Source: a virus | Virus record (IMG/VR): IMGVR_UViG_3300037808_000005 | Location: 1 to 32,099 of that record | Direction: 5' to 3' (one strand) | Length of the DNA stretch: 32,099 nt | Shown here: positions 16,189 through 22,522 of the stretch, piece by piece | Layout: each line of letters begins with the position of its first letter | How positions within the stretch are numbered: position 1 is the first letter of the stretch | Translations under genes and position numbers: made by a program | The notes under the pieces: generated by a model | The model's database searches: none | What the model was told of the DNA's origin: nothing | Seen by the model: only the letters and a program-made list of their open reading frames with translations

Positions 16189-16294
16189 AGTCTCCTACAG
16201 ACTCAAACCATCTGCGTAATTCTTGAAGTTTGTTATTTAATACCTTTTTGGTGGTTTCTTTCCTTTCTTCATTTTTATTTTCCTCGTTAGACAT
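16181..16294 (-). CDS. 37-residue charged peptide gene
   Basis: Reads MSNEENKNEERKETTKKVLNNK... and ends RRWFESVGDCV. The first 25 residues are strongly charged and probably helical. The ATG overlaps the TAA of the gene upstream (TAATG), and the stop overlaps the GTG start of the gene downstream. That coupling is the main reason to believe it. No function can be assigned. Confidence 0.45.
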   Translation of the reverse strand: MSNEENKNEERKETTKKVLNNKLQELRRWFESVGDCV

Positions 16295-16464
16295 TAAATT
16301 TTCTCGCATCGTTGTATTCGTAAAAATCCCAAATCTATAATAAAATAATTAAATTTGCTAGTGCGATTATCTTCATAGTATGGGTCTAACTTATCAGATT
16401 CATACCATTCAAACCCAAAGTGACAACCACAGAACCAGTGCCATGACCACATAATATTTTCCAT
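16294..16464 (-). CDS. Small Trp/Cys-rich phage protein
   Basis: 56 residues from the ATG at 16464, or 52 from the next ATG at 16452, which has GGA 11 bases upstream. A longer reading starting at 16515 would begin inside a terminator stem and is unlikely. The N terminus 'MWSWHWFCGCHFGFEWYE' is strikingly aromatic with a CxC pair, and the C terminus is 'YFIIDLGFLRIQ'. I have the impression of similar small proteins in marine phages but cannot name a family. It is the first gene left of the early terminator. Confidence 0.5.
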   Translation of the reverse strand: MENIMWSWHWFCGCHFGFEWYESDKLDPYYEDNRTSKFNYFIIDLGFLRIQRCEKI

Positions 16465-16472
16465 CCTGTAAA

Positions 16473-16503
16473 TAAAAAAAATGCCACCGATTAAAGTGGC
16501 ATT
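16473..16503 (-). terminator. Intrinsic terminator at the left end of the early operon
   Basis: AATGCCAC and GTGGCATT (16480-16487 and 16496-16503) form an eight-pair stem with an eight-base loop. On the minus strand it is followed by eight T residues (16473-16480) and then ATTT. The T-run exists only in the leftward direction. It separates the early operon (from 23588 and 17189) from the late leftward genes, so it is a likely control point for antitermination. Confidence 0.85.
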
Positions 16504-16540
16504 ACAAAGGAGCATGAAACAAATTCTAGACGAACCTGTC

Positions 16541-16639
16541 CTAGCTCTCCGATTTTACTACAAAATTCTCTACGAGGCAAGCAATTAATCCAAACAATCC
16601 AATTGCTGAAAAGACATCAAATAGAAATTGAAATTCCAT
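16541..16639 (-). CDS. 32-residue single-pass membrane peptide
   Basis: Reads MEFQFLFDVFSAIGLFGLIACL... and ends VKSES. Almost the whole chain is one membrane helix. Its ATG overlaps the TAA of the upstream gene (TAATG). Just past its stop, CTAGAC and GTCCTAG (16526-16531, 16538-16544) can pair with one bulge, ahead of the main terminator. The function is unknown. Confidence 0.45.
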   Translation of the reverse strand: MEFQFLFDVFSAIGLFGLIACLVENFVVKSES

Positions 16640-17028
16640 TATGCCACCTCCTTTTTTTCAAAAAGTAATCCTTTTAATTCCTCTGGTTTAACATCTAGCA
16701 CTTTAGTGTCATAACCATTGATGTAGTAAACTCGTTTACTTTTAGACTCAATAATAATGTCGCCTTTGCTAATACTAGCTAGACCTTGCTCTGGATTATC
16801 TATAACAATGTCAATTTGAGGATGGTTGTTACGATCAATGTCCTCGTTACCAAGTGTTATTACTTCAAGTAAACTACCAACTTCAAAGTCAGCAACATGG
16901 TCATAGTCATGTATTAAAATGTCATTGTTTAAATGTCTAGCGTGTCTTGCAACAGCATCATGACCTTTTTCGTTAATTAAATCTACTTCTGCATCTGTTA
17001 AGCTAATTTGTAAAATGTGATATTTCAT
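16639..17028 (-). CDS. Hypothetical early protein
   Basis: 129 residues with AAAGGAGAT ideally spaced before the ATG. Acidic and soluble. It opens 'MKYHILQISLTDAEVDLINEKGHDAVARHARHLN' (part), which looks like an alpha/beta fold, and the middle has 'VGSLLEVITLGNEDI' and 'ISKGDIIIESKSKRVYYINGYD'. I recognise no motif. It ends the early operon with two smaller coupled genes. Confidence 0.65.
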   Translation of the reverse strand: MKYHILQISLTDAEVDLINEKGHDAVARHARHLNNDILIHDYDHVADFEVGSLLEVITLGNEDIDRNNHPQIDIVIDNPEQGLASISKGDIIIESKSKRVYYINGYDTKVLDVKPEELKGLLFEKKEVA

Positions 17029-17189
17029 TATTTATCTCCTTTGGTTTTTTTTAATATTAAATTAAGATTGCTATTCATACCTCTTAATTGGTCAAAACTA
17101 TTTACAGCATCAATATGGCTATAATGAACGCTAATTACATAATAGTCGTTGCCTTTTCTACCTCTGTTTATAATTTTATATTCTTCCAT
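17028..17189 (-). CDS. 53-residue protein, first gene of the second leftward unit
   Basis: Reads MEEYKIINRGRKGNDYYVISVHY... and ends KKTKGDK. It has AAAGGAG spaced seven bases before the ATG, and its stop overlaps the next start (TAATG). Basic, with no membrane segment. It directly follows an operator-like palindrome and shares a 24-base leader with the gene at 23588, so it is probably expressed from its own regulated promoter. Confidence 0.65.
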   Translation of the reverse strand: MEEYKIINRGRKGNDYYVISVHYSHIDAVNSFDQLRGMNSNLNLILKKTKGDK

Positions 17190-17262
17190 TTTGTTTCTCC
17201 TTTGTTGTTTGTGCCTTAATTATCCTCTTTTTAGATAAATGTGCAAGTAATTTGCAGATTAA
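17187..17262 (-). promoter_or_regulatory. Second leftward promoter/operator with shared leader
   Basis: The palindrome TGCAA-GTAAT-TTGCA lies at 17242-17256. On the minus strand TTGCAC is followed, 16 bases later, by GATAAT, a plausible sigma70 pair that overlaps the palindrome at its -35. The leader at 17187-17210 is identical over 24 bases to 23586-23609. Together these suggest co-regulated leftward transcription units. Confidence 0.55.
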
Positions 17263-17290
17263 TTACACCTTTATTGATTTGTTTTACTTA

Positions 17291-17614
17291 TCACGAAAGA
17301 TCAACAATTTTGGAGGTGTATCTGCCATTCTTTTCTTTCTTCCACCCCTCTACTAAAATAGTCCACCCTGCATCTCGTAGGAAAGGCAAGGCAGGACTTT
17401 CTGTAATTTTCTTTACCCTAGCACTAATGTTGCTATAACTTGTCACCTGAATGGCTATGGTGTCACTTTTGTGTATTGCAAGGATGTCAATAATACCGAA
17501 CAAGTCTTGCCTTATTCTTGCAAAAGGATTCCAGCGTTCAGTAATTGCTACCAAATCATAGTTTTCTTTTCTTAACCTAGCTAAAGTTCTCATGGTAGGA
17601 CTAGTCTTTGCCAT
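17291..17614 (-). CDS. PD-(D/E)xK-like protein (resolvase/VRR-NUC-like, atypical)
   Basis: 107 residues from the ATG at 17614, which has GGA eight bases upstream and overlaps the upstream gene. The core reads 'RIRQDLFGIIDILAI' followed by 'TIAIQVTS', that is, Asp37 and Asp43, a beta strand, then Q-V-T where nucleases have (D/E)-x-K. 'ARVKKI' and a C-terminal 'LVEGWKK' follow. The arrangement resembles small phage Holliday-junction or VRR-type nucleases. The usual Glu/Lys pair is replaced, so activity is uncertain and a binding-only role is possible. Confidence 0.6.
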   Translation of the reverse strand: MAKTSPTMRTLARLRKENYDLVAITERWNPFARIRQDLFGIIDILAIHKSDTIAIQVTSYSNISARVKKITESPALPFLRDAGWTILVEGWKKEKNGRYTSKIVDLS

Positions 17615-17798
17615 TGTTTTTTTCCAGTAAGTTTCCGTAGCCATCATCATCACCTTCATCTTCGGGAGATAATTTTTTCTTTCTAATTTCCTCTATAGCT
17701 TTTTCATACTTTTTTTTTGAAATAAATATTCTATCCCAAGCATCTTGTAACTGTTTATCTGTTATTTCTTGTTTTCTTCTGCTGCTTCCTTTACTCAT
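17601..17798 (-). CDS. Small basic early protein
   Basis: 65 residues from the ATG at 17798, chosen because AGGAGG sits six to eight bases upstream; a longer version from 17828 lacks such a site. Highly charged: 'KGSSRRKQEITDKQLQDAW', then a KKK-rich helix, then an acidic 'SPEDEGDDDGYG'. It overlaps its neighbours on both sides by 8-14 bases. No family is recognised. Confidence 0.6.
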   Translation of the reverse strand: MSKGSSRRKQEITDKQLQDAWDRIFISKKKYEKAIEEIRKKKLSPEDEGDDDGYGNLLEKNNGKD

Positions 17799-18072
17799 TA
17801 CAATCCCTCCTAAATTTACATATTTCATGTTTATCGTAATATCTAATGCTGTTGGTTTTCATGTCTATGTTTTTAATTTGTGTACCTTTTGGCAAATAAA
17901 TATATTCTTTTTGCAAACATTTGTATTCCATTTCAACTTTATTTGGGTCTGGATAATGTAGGCTTAAAAAAATAGAGCCTTCTTGGCAACTGCGAAAGTT
18001 TCCAATATACTCCCAATCTTGCAAAGGGTCTGGTGCTAGATTAATTACCATTACAAATGCAAACTCAATCAT
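17791..18072 (-). CDS. Hypothetical protein with four cysteines, maybe exported
   Basis: 93 residues with GGAGG seven bases before the ATG. The N terminus 'MIEFAFVMVINLAPDP' is a short hydrophobic run that could be a weak signal or just a strand. Cysteines occur in 'FRSCQEG', 'YKCLQKE', 'EICKF' and 'RDCNE', and an even count fits disulphides or a metal site. It follows the Ref-like gene by two bases. The function is unknown. Confidence 0.6.
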   Translation of the reverse strand: MIEFAFVMVINLAPDPLQDWEYIGNFRSCQEGSIFLSLHYPDPNKVEMEYKCLQKEYIYLPKGTQIKNIDMKTNSIRYYDKHEICKFRRDCNE

Positions 18073-18074
18073 AA

Positions 18075-18371
18075 TTATTCCTCCAATTTATTAAGTACCC
18101 ATTCTAAAAGTTCTGCTTCTGTTCCATATTTTTCTTGCCAAGTCTTTGGTGCATGATGAAATCCATCCTGACCCTGATGATGTTCCCAGCAAAGTGGCAG
18201 CACCATGTAGTGACTATTCTTTTGTCCCATCCCCATACCTTGTCGGATATGGTGGCAGTTGGCAGGTAATGGGTCATCTATTTCATAATGCTTACGACAA
18301 ATAACACAACCAAAGTTAGATAATTTATTAAGCCAATTTTTTTCGTCTTTAGTTTTAGATTTTTTTTTCAT
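18075..18371 (-). CDS. Ref-like HNH nuclease (RecA-dependent nuclease family)
   Basis: 98 residues with GGAG before the ATG. The Cys/His layout is C22-x2-C25, 'CHHIRQGMG' (H40, H41), 'HYMVLPLC' (C61), 'EHHQGQDGFHH' (H64, H65, H72) and 'YGTEAELL'. This matches the P1 Ref family of HNH-type nucleases that cut DNA at RecA-made displacement loops. Zinc-binding cysteines and the catalytic histidines are all present. Its operon includes ERF, YqaJ and NinB, so it likely acts in recombination-dependent replication. Confidence 0.82.
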   Translation of the reverse strand: MKKKSKTKDEKNWLNKLSNFGCVICRKHYEIDDPLPANCHHIRQGMGMGQKNSHYMVLPLCWEHHQGQDGFHHAPKTWQEKYGTEAELLEWVLNKLEE

Positions 18372-19211
18372 TTAATCTCCACAAAAACAGGCTATACCTT
18401 CTTCGTCTTTATCAAACATATCTTGTTGGTTTATAGCATACTCTTTCATTTTTTTATAACTAGGTCTGTCTAGTCTAAACATATGCCCTTGTCCTAAAGA
18501 TTTGTCAGTTTTAATTTTTGCAACATCTTCCATTTTTATCCACCAATCTGCACGACTTGGTTTTTCTTGTATTAAACTTTGTACTTGATGTGCTGGTTTT
18601 AAAAAACACAGATCACAATTTCCGTGCATAGTTCTACCATTCATGTTTGGTAACTTCAAATCAAAATTATTTTTTTTCCAAAACTTACTAATATCTTTTA
18701 CAGAAATATTATCTGCTACAAGAGGTATCCTATGTGGCTCTATTTTTGATGCTCTTCTATGCTCATCTGCTCTTATTCCAATCCAAGCATCTCTCTCTGT
18801 TATTTTCATACCTATTGATTTACAATATTTTGCTATTACCCTAATCTTTAATTCAATAGAACAAAATCTAGCAACAGGATTTGGTAGCATAGTTTTATTG
18901 TTTAATAATTCTTCAAACGGCTCACCATTGCGACTGGCTGTATTAAAATCTACAATTTTATATCTATCTTTAGTTTCTTCTCCCCATACATATTCTAACC
19001 ATGTAATAGGAACATTCCATTTCTCACCACAATCCCTAACAAACTCTAGTGTAGCTTCTTCTTCTTTTCCTGTGTTTGTAAAACATACAATGGCATCTTC
19101 TGGCAACTTACCACCATTAGATTGCAATACTCTCCACAACATATAAGCAGATGTTCGCCCACCACTAAAAGCTATAACTGTTGGTTCTATAATTTTAAAT
19201 GGATCATTCAT
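18372..19211 (-). CDS. PAPS-reductase-like PP-loop ATPase (CysH/DndC superfamily)
   Basis: 279 residues. The PP-loop 'SGGRTS' lies at 16-21, with 'CFTNTGKE' near 43-50 and 'GIRADEHRR' near 145-153. These are the nucleotide-binding features of adenylyl-pyrophosphatase enzymes that activate sulfur or other groups. Cysteines are placed at 'RFCS' (117), 'NCDLC' (199/202) and the C terminus 'CFCGD' (275/277), a set that could hold an Fe-S cluster. Many phages carry this family beside DNA-modification or recombination genes. The substrate cannot be read from sequence; true sulfate assimilation, DNA thiolation and RNA thiolation are all open. Confidence 0.82.
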   Translation of the reverse strand: MNDPFKIIEPTVIAFSGGRTSAYMLWRVLQSNGGKLPEDAIVCFTNTGKEEEATLEFVRDCGEKWNVPITWLEYVWGEETKDRYKIVDFNTASRNGEPFEELLNNKTMLPNPVARFCSIELKIRVIAKYCKSIGMKITERDAWIGIRADEHRRASKIEPHRIPLVADNISVKDISKFWKKNNFDLKLPNMNGRTMHGNCDLCFLKPAHQVQSLIQEKPSRADWWIKMEDVAKIKTDKSLGQGHMFRLDRPSYKKMKEYAINQQDMFDKDEEGIACFCGD

Positions 19212-19573
19212 ATTTCTTCCTCGCCAAGTTTGAATCCATATCCTCTCGCAAACTCTTTAACTTTTTCTAAATACTCGTTAAATTGTTTTACATTTAATTT
19301 AGTGGTGCTGCCAACAGTCATTACTTTTAAATTTTTAATCTGCTTTTCTTTAGAAAGTAATTTGTATAATAGCACTTCGTGCATTTCATCTTTAGACTTT
19401 AGTCCAAAGTAATTTGCAAGTTCTGCTACTAACCGCCAATAGTAGTCGTTCTGATCCAATGATCTTGTAGACTTGTATGGCTTAACTGTTACCGACCACA
19501 GCTTATCTTGGTCTAATTCTTTTAGCTTACCAACTAAACCATCTAAATTATTTTTGTTTAATGTAAAGTTCAT
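19208..19573 (-). CDS. ninB: NinB-like recombination protein
   Basis: 121 residues with GAGG before the ATG and a four-base overlap with the next gene. The motif 'WSVTVKPYKSTRSLDQNDYYWRLVAELANYFG' (26-58, in parts) followed by 'KDEMHEVLLYKLL' is the NinB signature. Lambda NinB (Orf) is a recombination mediator that binds SSB and ssDNA and loads annealing proteins. The same operon holds ERF and an SSB-like protein, the expected partners. Confidence 0.83.
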   Translation of the reverse strand: MNFTLNKNNLDGLVGKLKELDQDKLWSVTVKPYKSTRSLDQNDYYWRLVAELANYFGLKSKDEMHEVLLYKLLSKEKQIKNLKVMTVGSTTKLNVKQFNEYLEKVKEFARGYGFKLGEEEI

Positions 19574-19902
19574 ACAACACCTCGCATTTTTTTAATTAAT
19601 CCTTGTAACTTTTCTGATATTTCTTTTCTTTTTTCTGGACTCAAGGGTTTAAATGGTAATTTTTTTGTTGCCATCACATCTAAACTTTTCTGTCTACAAA
19701 GCAATATGATGTCATAGGGAGTTGGTGCTTTGTTGCTACTTGTAGTCCAACTATCAAATGCCTTGCTTACCACAGAAATATCATAGCTCTGTAATTTCAT
19801 CCACCAGACCCTTAACAAGTTTTGATCTGCATGAGTCCTATTGTAAATATCAAAGACTGTGTTTAGCATTTCTTTAAATTTAATTTTGTCATCGTTATTC
19901 AA
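19570..19902 (-). CDS. Helicase-loader-like protein, TTG start
   Basis: 110 residues from TTG at 19902. AGGAGGT lies seven bases upstream, and the TTGA overlaps the previous stop, which fixes the start; a longer ATG version at 19935 lacks a site and runs into the initiator gene. The helical pattern 'FKEMLNTVFDIYNRTHADQNLLRVWWMKLQSYDISVVSKAFDSW' (in parts) and 'APTPYDIILLC' resembles G39P-type loaders that place replicative helicase at origins. It directly follows the O-like initiator. No helicase gene is visible here, so the host DnaB is the likely client. Confidence 0.7.
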   Translation of the reverse strand: MNNDDKIKFKEMLNTVFDIYNRTHADQNLLRVWWMKLQSYDISVVSKAFDSWTTSSNKAPTPYDIILLCRQKSLDVMATKKLPFKPLSPEKRKEISEKLQGLIKKMRGVV

Positions 19903-20483
19903 AATGTTACCTCCTCTGTAGGCTCGTCTAACCATCTTTTCTGATTAATGTAGGTAGTAGGGTTTGGTATATAAGTTCCATTGTCCTTAAACCATTGCTT
20001 ACTTTCTTTTTGCCAAGTTAAAGTTTTTATTACATCTTCAACATTTGGTTTATGTTTAACCCACGCTTCTTCAGCTTTACCCTTACCAACTTTTCTTGGG
20101 TAAGTATTCCAAAACAAATCAAACCCATTATCTACCTCTTTCTCTTTCTCTAACTCTTTCTCTACTCTTACTCTTACTCTAGGCAACCGAGTCGGCAACA
20201 CTTCGGCAACATCTTGTAAAACAAATGATGCCAACTGTTCTATCTGTTTGTTAATAAAAGATTTATCCTTTCTTAATCTAAAAGATATTTCATTAATATC
20301 TGGTAATTTACCCTCATTTTCTGATGCTAATAACCACAACTCTATTAAAGTTGCTTTGTTGCTATCAGTTAAATTGCTCCAATCAAAATCATCTAGTAAT
20401 TTTCTGTAAAGTTTGATCCAAATAACATTTCTATCTGACCTCAATGGTGGCTGAAATTCTTGCCAATTTTTTATTTTGTACAT
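19899..20483 (-). CDS. Replication initiation protein, O-like
   Basis: 194 residues with AAAGGAGAT before the ATG. Residues 1-85 form a winged-helix type domain ('VIWIKLYRKLLDDFDW', 'LPDINEISFRLRKDKSFINKQIEQL'). A charged linker 'RVRVRVEKELEKEKEVDN' (about 102-119) joins it to a C-terminal helical domain 'LFWNTYPRKVGKGKAEEAW' ending 'YIPNPTTYINQKRWLDEP', which is the usual tail of phage O-type and DnaD-like initiators. It is coupled to the loader-like gene. It probably opens the phage origin, which may lie in its own linker DNA. Confidence 0.82.
   Translation of the reverse strand: MYKIKNWQEFQPPLRSDRNVIWIKLYRKLLDDFDWSNLTDSNKATLIELWLLASENEGKLPDINEISFRLRKDKSFINKQIEQLASFVLQDVAEVLPTRLPRVRVRVEKELEKEKEVDNGFDLFWNTYPRKVGKGKAEEAWVKHKPNVEDVIKTLTWQKESKQWFKDNGTYIPNPTTYINQKRWLDEPTEEVTF
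20134..20182 (-). repeat. Purine-repeat tract inside the initiator gene (candidate origin)
   Basis: About 48 bases built from six-base units: on the minus strand AGAGTA appears three times, then GAGAAA/GAGTTA units. The tract is nearly all purine on one strand and encodes the RVRVRVEKELEKEKE linker. Lambdoid origins lie in the middle of the O gene as repeats, so the place is suggestive. Low-complexity charged linkers can also create such DNA without an origin function. Confidence 0.35.
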
Positions 20484-20504
20484 TACATCTCCTTTGTCTT
20501 TGTT

Positions 20505-20720
20505 TTAAACCACTTCTGCTTTGCAAGTCATTACAACCTTTCTTTTGCTTGGTCGCTTATAAGTTCCTAGCTTTGCCTGTAATACTATAGTCCTAACCTT
20601 TGGTAACTCTTTATCAGGATTCTTTTTGTACTGATATACCATTTGGTGTGTACACTCCAGTGCTTCTGCTAATGCCTTTGCATCACCATCTAATAATTTA
20701 ATTGCTTCGTTGTAAGTCAT
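20505..20720 (-). CDS. Cro-like transcriptional regulator
   Basis: 71 residues with AAAGGAAAA before the ATG. The start 'MTYNEAIKLLDGDAKALAEALECTHQMVYQYKKNPDKELPKVRTIVLQAKLGT' (in parts) has the Cro pattern: a helix, then a helix-turn-helix 'AKALAEALECTHQMVYQYKK' at about 14-33, then a Pro-rich turn. The tail is basic. Family members bind short palindromic operators as dimers. The TGCAA-N5-TTGCA sites at 23629 and 17242 are obvious candidate targets. No CI-type partner is visible. Confidence 0.72.
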   Translation of the reverse strand: MTYNEAIKLLDGDAKALAEALECTHQMVYQYKKNPDKELPKVRTIVLQAKLGTYKRPSKRKVVMTCKAEVV

Positions 20721-20730
20721 TTGTTTTCCT

Positions 20731-20859
20731 TTAGTGAGGTAAACATAATTTAACTCCCTTGTTAATTAATAAATAAAAAATATACATCCAACATATTATA
20801 GATACAGCTCCCATCATAATGAGAGCTAGACCTAGTGCTATGCTAAAAAGGGATGTCAT
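20731..20859 (-). CDS. 42-residue membrane protein
   Basis: Reads MTSLFSIALGLALIMMGAV... with a hydrophobic stretch from residue 4 to 31 (one long or two short helices) and a tail of INKGVKLCLPH. GAGG lies nine bases before the ATG. It overlaps the SSB-like gene end by 17 bases and fills an otherwise empty gap before the Cro-like gene. The function is unknown. Confidence 0.5.
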   Translation of the reverse strand: MTSLFSIALGLALIMMGAVSIICWMYIFYLLINKGVKLCLPH

Positions 20860-21157
20860 CACTTAAATCCTCAAAACTTTCAACTTGTAATGAGCTAGTG
20901 TTTTCCTTTGGTTTGTTTTGCTTTGACTCACCCTGAAAAAATACTTTAGAGTTGCCAAGTATTACTCCACGAGTTCCTGCTTCTCGTTCTTCTTTTGATA
21001 CAGACTGTGTAATCATTCCGTTATTACCAAATTTATCTTGGTTATCTGTATCAACAAAAGCAGTCACATCTAAATAAGTACCTTCTGTTCCTTTATATAA
21101 TTTAGATTTATCAATTTTTGCTACATTAATTTTTAAAGTTACTCCTATTACTGCCAT
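20843..21157 (-). CDS. Single-stranded DNA-binding protein (SSB-like)
   Basis: 104 residues with AGGAGA before the ATG. An OB-fold-like opening 'VTLKINVAKIDKSKLYKGTEGTYLDVTAFVD' is followed by 'DKFGNNGMITQSVSKEEREAG' and 'VILGNSKVFF'. It ends in 'DLSDDIPF', the acidic tip with terminal Phe that SSB proteins use to recruit partners. It is shorter than cellular SSB. The operon has ERF, YqaJ and NinB, all known to work with SSB. Confidence 0.8.
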   Translation of the reverse strand: MAVIGVTLKINVAKIDKSKLYKGTEGTYLDVTAFVDTDNQDKFGNNGMITQSVSKEEREAGTRGVILGNSKVFFQGESKQNKPKENTSSLQVESFEDLSDDIPF

Positions 21158-21158
21158 G

Positions 21159-21935
21159 TTATTTTCTCCTAGTTAAATAAATATAATCTGTCTTGCTGTT
21201 AAAGTTGTAAATCTCCTCTATGGTTGCTAAATATATTGGTGCGTTAAGTTTATGTTGCAGCATATGCGAACAATACTTTAATTTTTTAATAAATGTTGCA
21301 TGGTTATAATCTGCATTTTGAAATAAAATTAACATAGCTTTGTTAAAAGCTCTACGATTCCATCCATTGTAATATGGTTTTATCTGCAACATCTTTTCAG
21401 CATTTTTCTTTGCTAGTGTTACGCTTTTAATTTTAAAGTTACCATGTTTAAAATCGTTTTTTTCTGCACGATCTATACTTGGTTTATTTAAAAGTAAACC
21501 CATCGTTGTTTGTAATGAAAATTTATATTCTTTTATAAAATGTTTAAGAATTAAATAATCATCAAAATCCCTTTCACAAAACATATTTAAATAATCTTCG
21601 CCTTTCCAATCTTTTGTGTTTGTGTTTAATCTTTGAACATCACCAATTCCACCATCAATAATTAAGTAATGAATAGGCAAGTTTAATTGTTCTGCTGCCG
21701 CAAATCTGTGTTGCCCATCAATAATTTCCATATCTTTATTAACCAAAATAGGTTGCGGTAGATACTTTTCTTTCATAGATTTTACTAAATTTTTTACATG
21801 AGAATTATTAAGTATCCTATTACCTCTCATTCTTTTAAATATTTCATAGTCATAGGTTATTAATATTTTACCCTCCTTACTTTTCGGTATACTGCGTAAC
21901 ATACTGCTACTAATTGTTTGATTTAAAAAATTCAT
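21159..21935 (-). CDS. ParB/sulfiredoxin-domain protein
   Basis: 258 residues with AAAGGAGTA before the ATG. Residues 25-100 hold a ParB-like nuclease/CTPase fold ('NRILNNSHVKNLVKSM', 'LPQPILVN', 'IIDGQHRFAAAEQL' at about 71-84). The remaining 150 residues are helical and basic with 'KPYYNGWNRRAFNKAMLILF'. There is no classic ParB partition partner here. Such stand-alone phage ParB-like proteins may bind DNA, act in recombination or inhibit host functions. It sits between YqaJ and the SSB-like gene. Confidence 0.78.
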   Translation of the reverse strand: MNFLNQTISSSMLRSIPKSKEGKILITYDYEIFKRMRGNRILNNSHVKNLVKSMKEKYLPQPILVNKDMEIIDGQHRFAAAEQLNLPIHYLIIDGGIGDVQRLNTNTKDWKGEDYLNMFCERDFDDYLILKHFIKEYKFSLQTTMGLLLNKPSIDRAEKNDFKHGNFKIKSVTLAKKNAEKMLQIKPYYNGWNRRAFNKAMLILFQNADYNHATFIKKLKYCSHMLQHKLNAPIYLATIEEIYNFNSKTDYIYLTRRK

Positions 21936-21946
21936 AATTTACTCCT

Positions 21947-22522
21947 TTAGTTAAAATTAAATACTGGTTTCCTCTTATAGCGAGGTGGTTCTTTATCGTC
22001 TGCTACATAAGACAAAAACTCTTTGGCTTTTGGTATGTACCAGTCAATAAATTCTTGATCGTATTGCACCAACTCCGTATGTAATTCCTCTGGAGTCCAT
22101 ACAACAAAATGTGCTGCAACTGCATTTTTATATCCATTTGCTTGTGCTACTAACATTTGTATCTGCATCTGTACCCAATACCTGTCAGGGATAGTCGGAT
22201 AAATTTTTTGGGAAAATGGACATTTTAATTCAACTACTAGCCCATTTAGAAAAAGGTCAGGAGTCCCTGCCACAGGTAAATCAGGATGAACTAAAAGCTT
22301 ATTACTACTTTCTCCTATTTCATTCATATGTTTTTCAAATGCTCTCAATCCAATTTCTTCGTGGTCATTCCCCCATTGGGTCATAATATTGCCTTCAAAG
22401 GGTTTTTCCCTAAATGTCTTTTCTCTCCATAGCTTTTGCCTTTCATAGACTGCACCCCATGCTTGAGATGCAGTTACAAGGTAATGCCTACGATTATCTT
22501 TAAGATGCTCGTTTAAGCTCAT
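21947..22522 (-). CDS. YqaJ-family 5'-3' exonuclease (lambda Exo-like)
   Basis: 191 residues. Catalytic-type residues are in the expected order: Glu near 56 ('WGNDHEEIGLRAFE'), Asp89 in 'GTPDLFLNG', and Glu98/Lys100 in 'VVELKCP'. The 'YWVQMQIQML' helix, Q118/Q120, is the YqaJ hallmark. Degradation of one strand provides ssDNA for the ERF annealing protein encoded directly upstream. It overlaps the ERF gene by 23 bases, which fits a two-component recombination system. Confidence 0.9.
   Translation of the reverse strand: MSLNEHLKDNRRHYLVTASQAWGAVYERQKLWREKTFREKPFEGNIMTQWGNDHEEIGLRAFEKHMNEIGESSNKLLVHPDLPVAGTPDLFLNGLVVELKCPFSQKIYPTIPDRYWVQMQIQMLVAQANGYKNAVAAHFVVWTPEELHTELVQYDQEFIDWYIPKAKEFLSYVADDKEPPRYKRKPVFNFN

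Noticed and set aside
16294-16515. Longer reading of the Trp/Cys-rich gene starting at 16515
   Set aside because: The extra 17 codons would be translated from the terminator stem and lack a ribosome site; the starts at 16464 or 16452 are preferred.
18643-19146. A 167-codon plus-strand open frame across the PAPS-reductase-like gene
   Set aside because: It is the antisense of a gene with clear motifs and shows no start signal or recognisable protein character.
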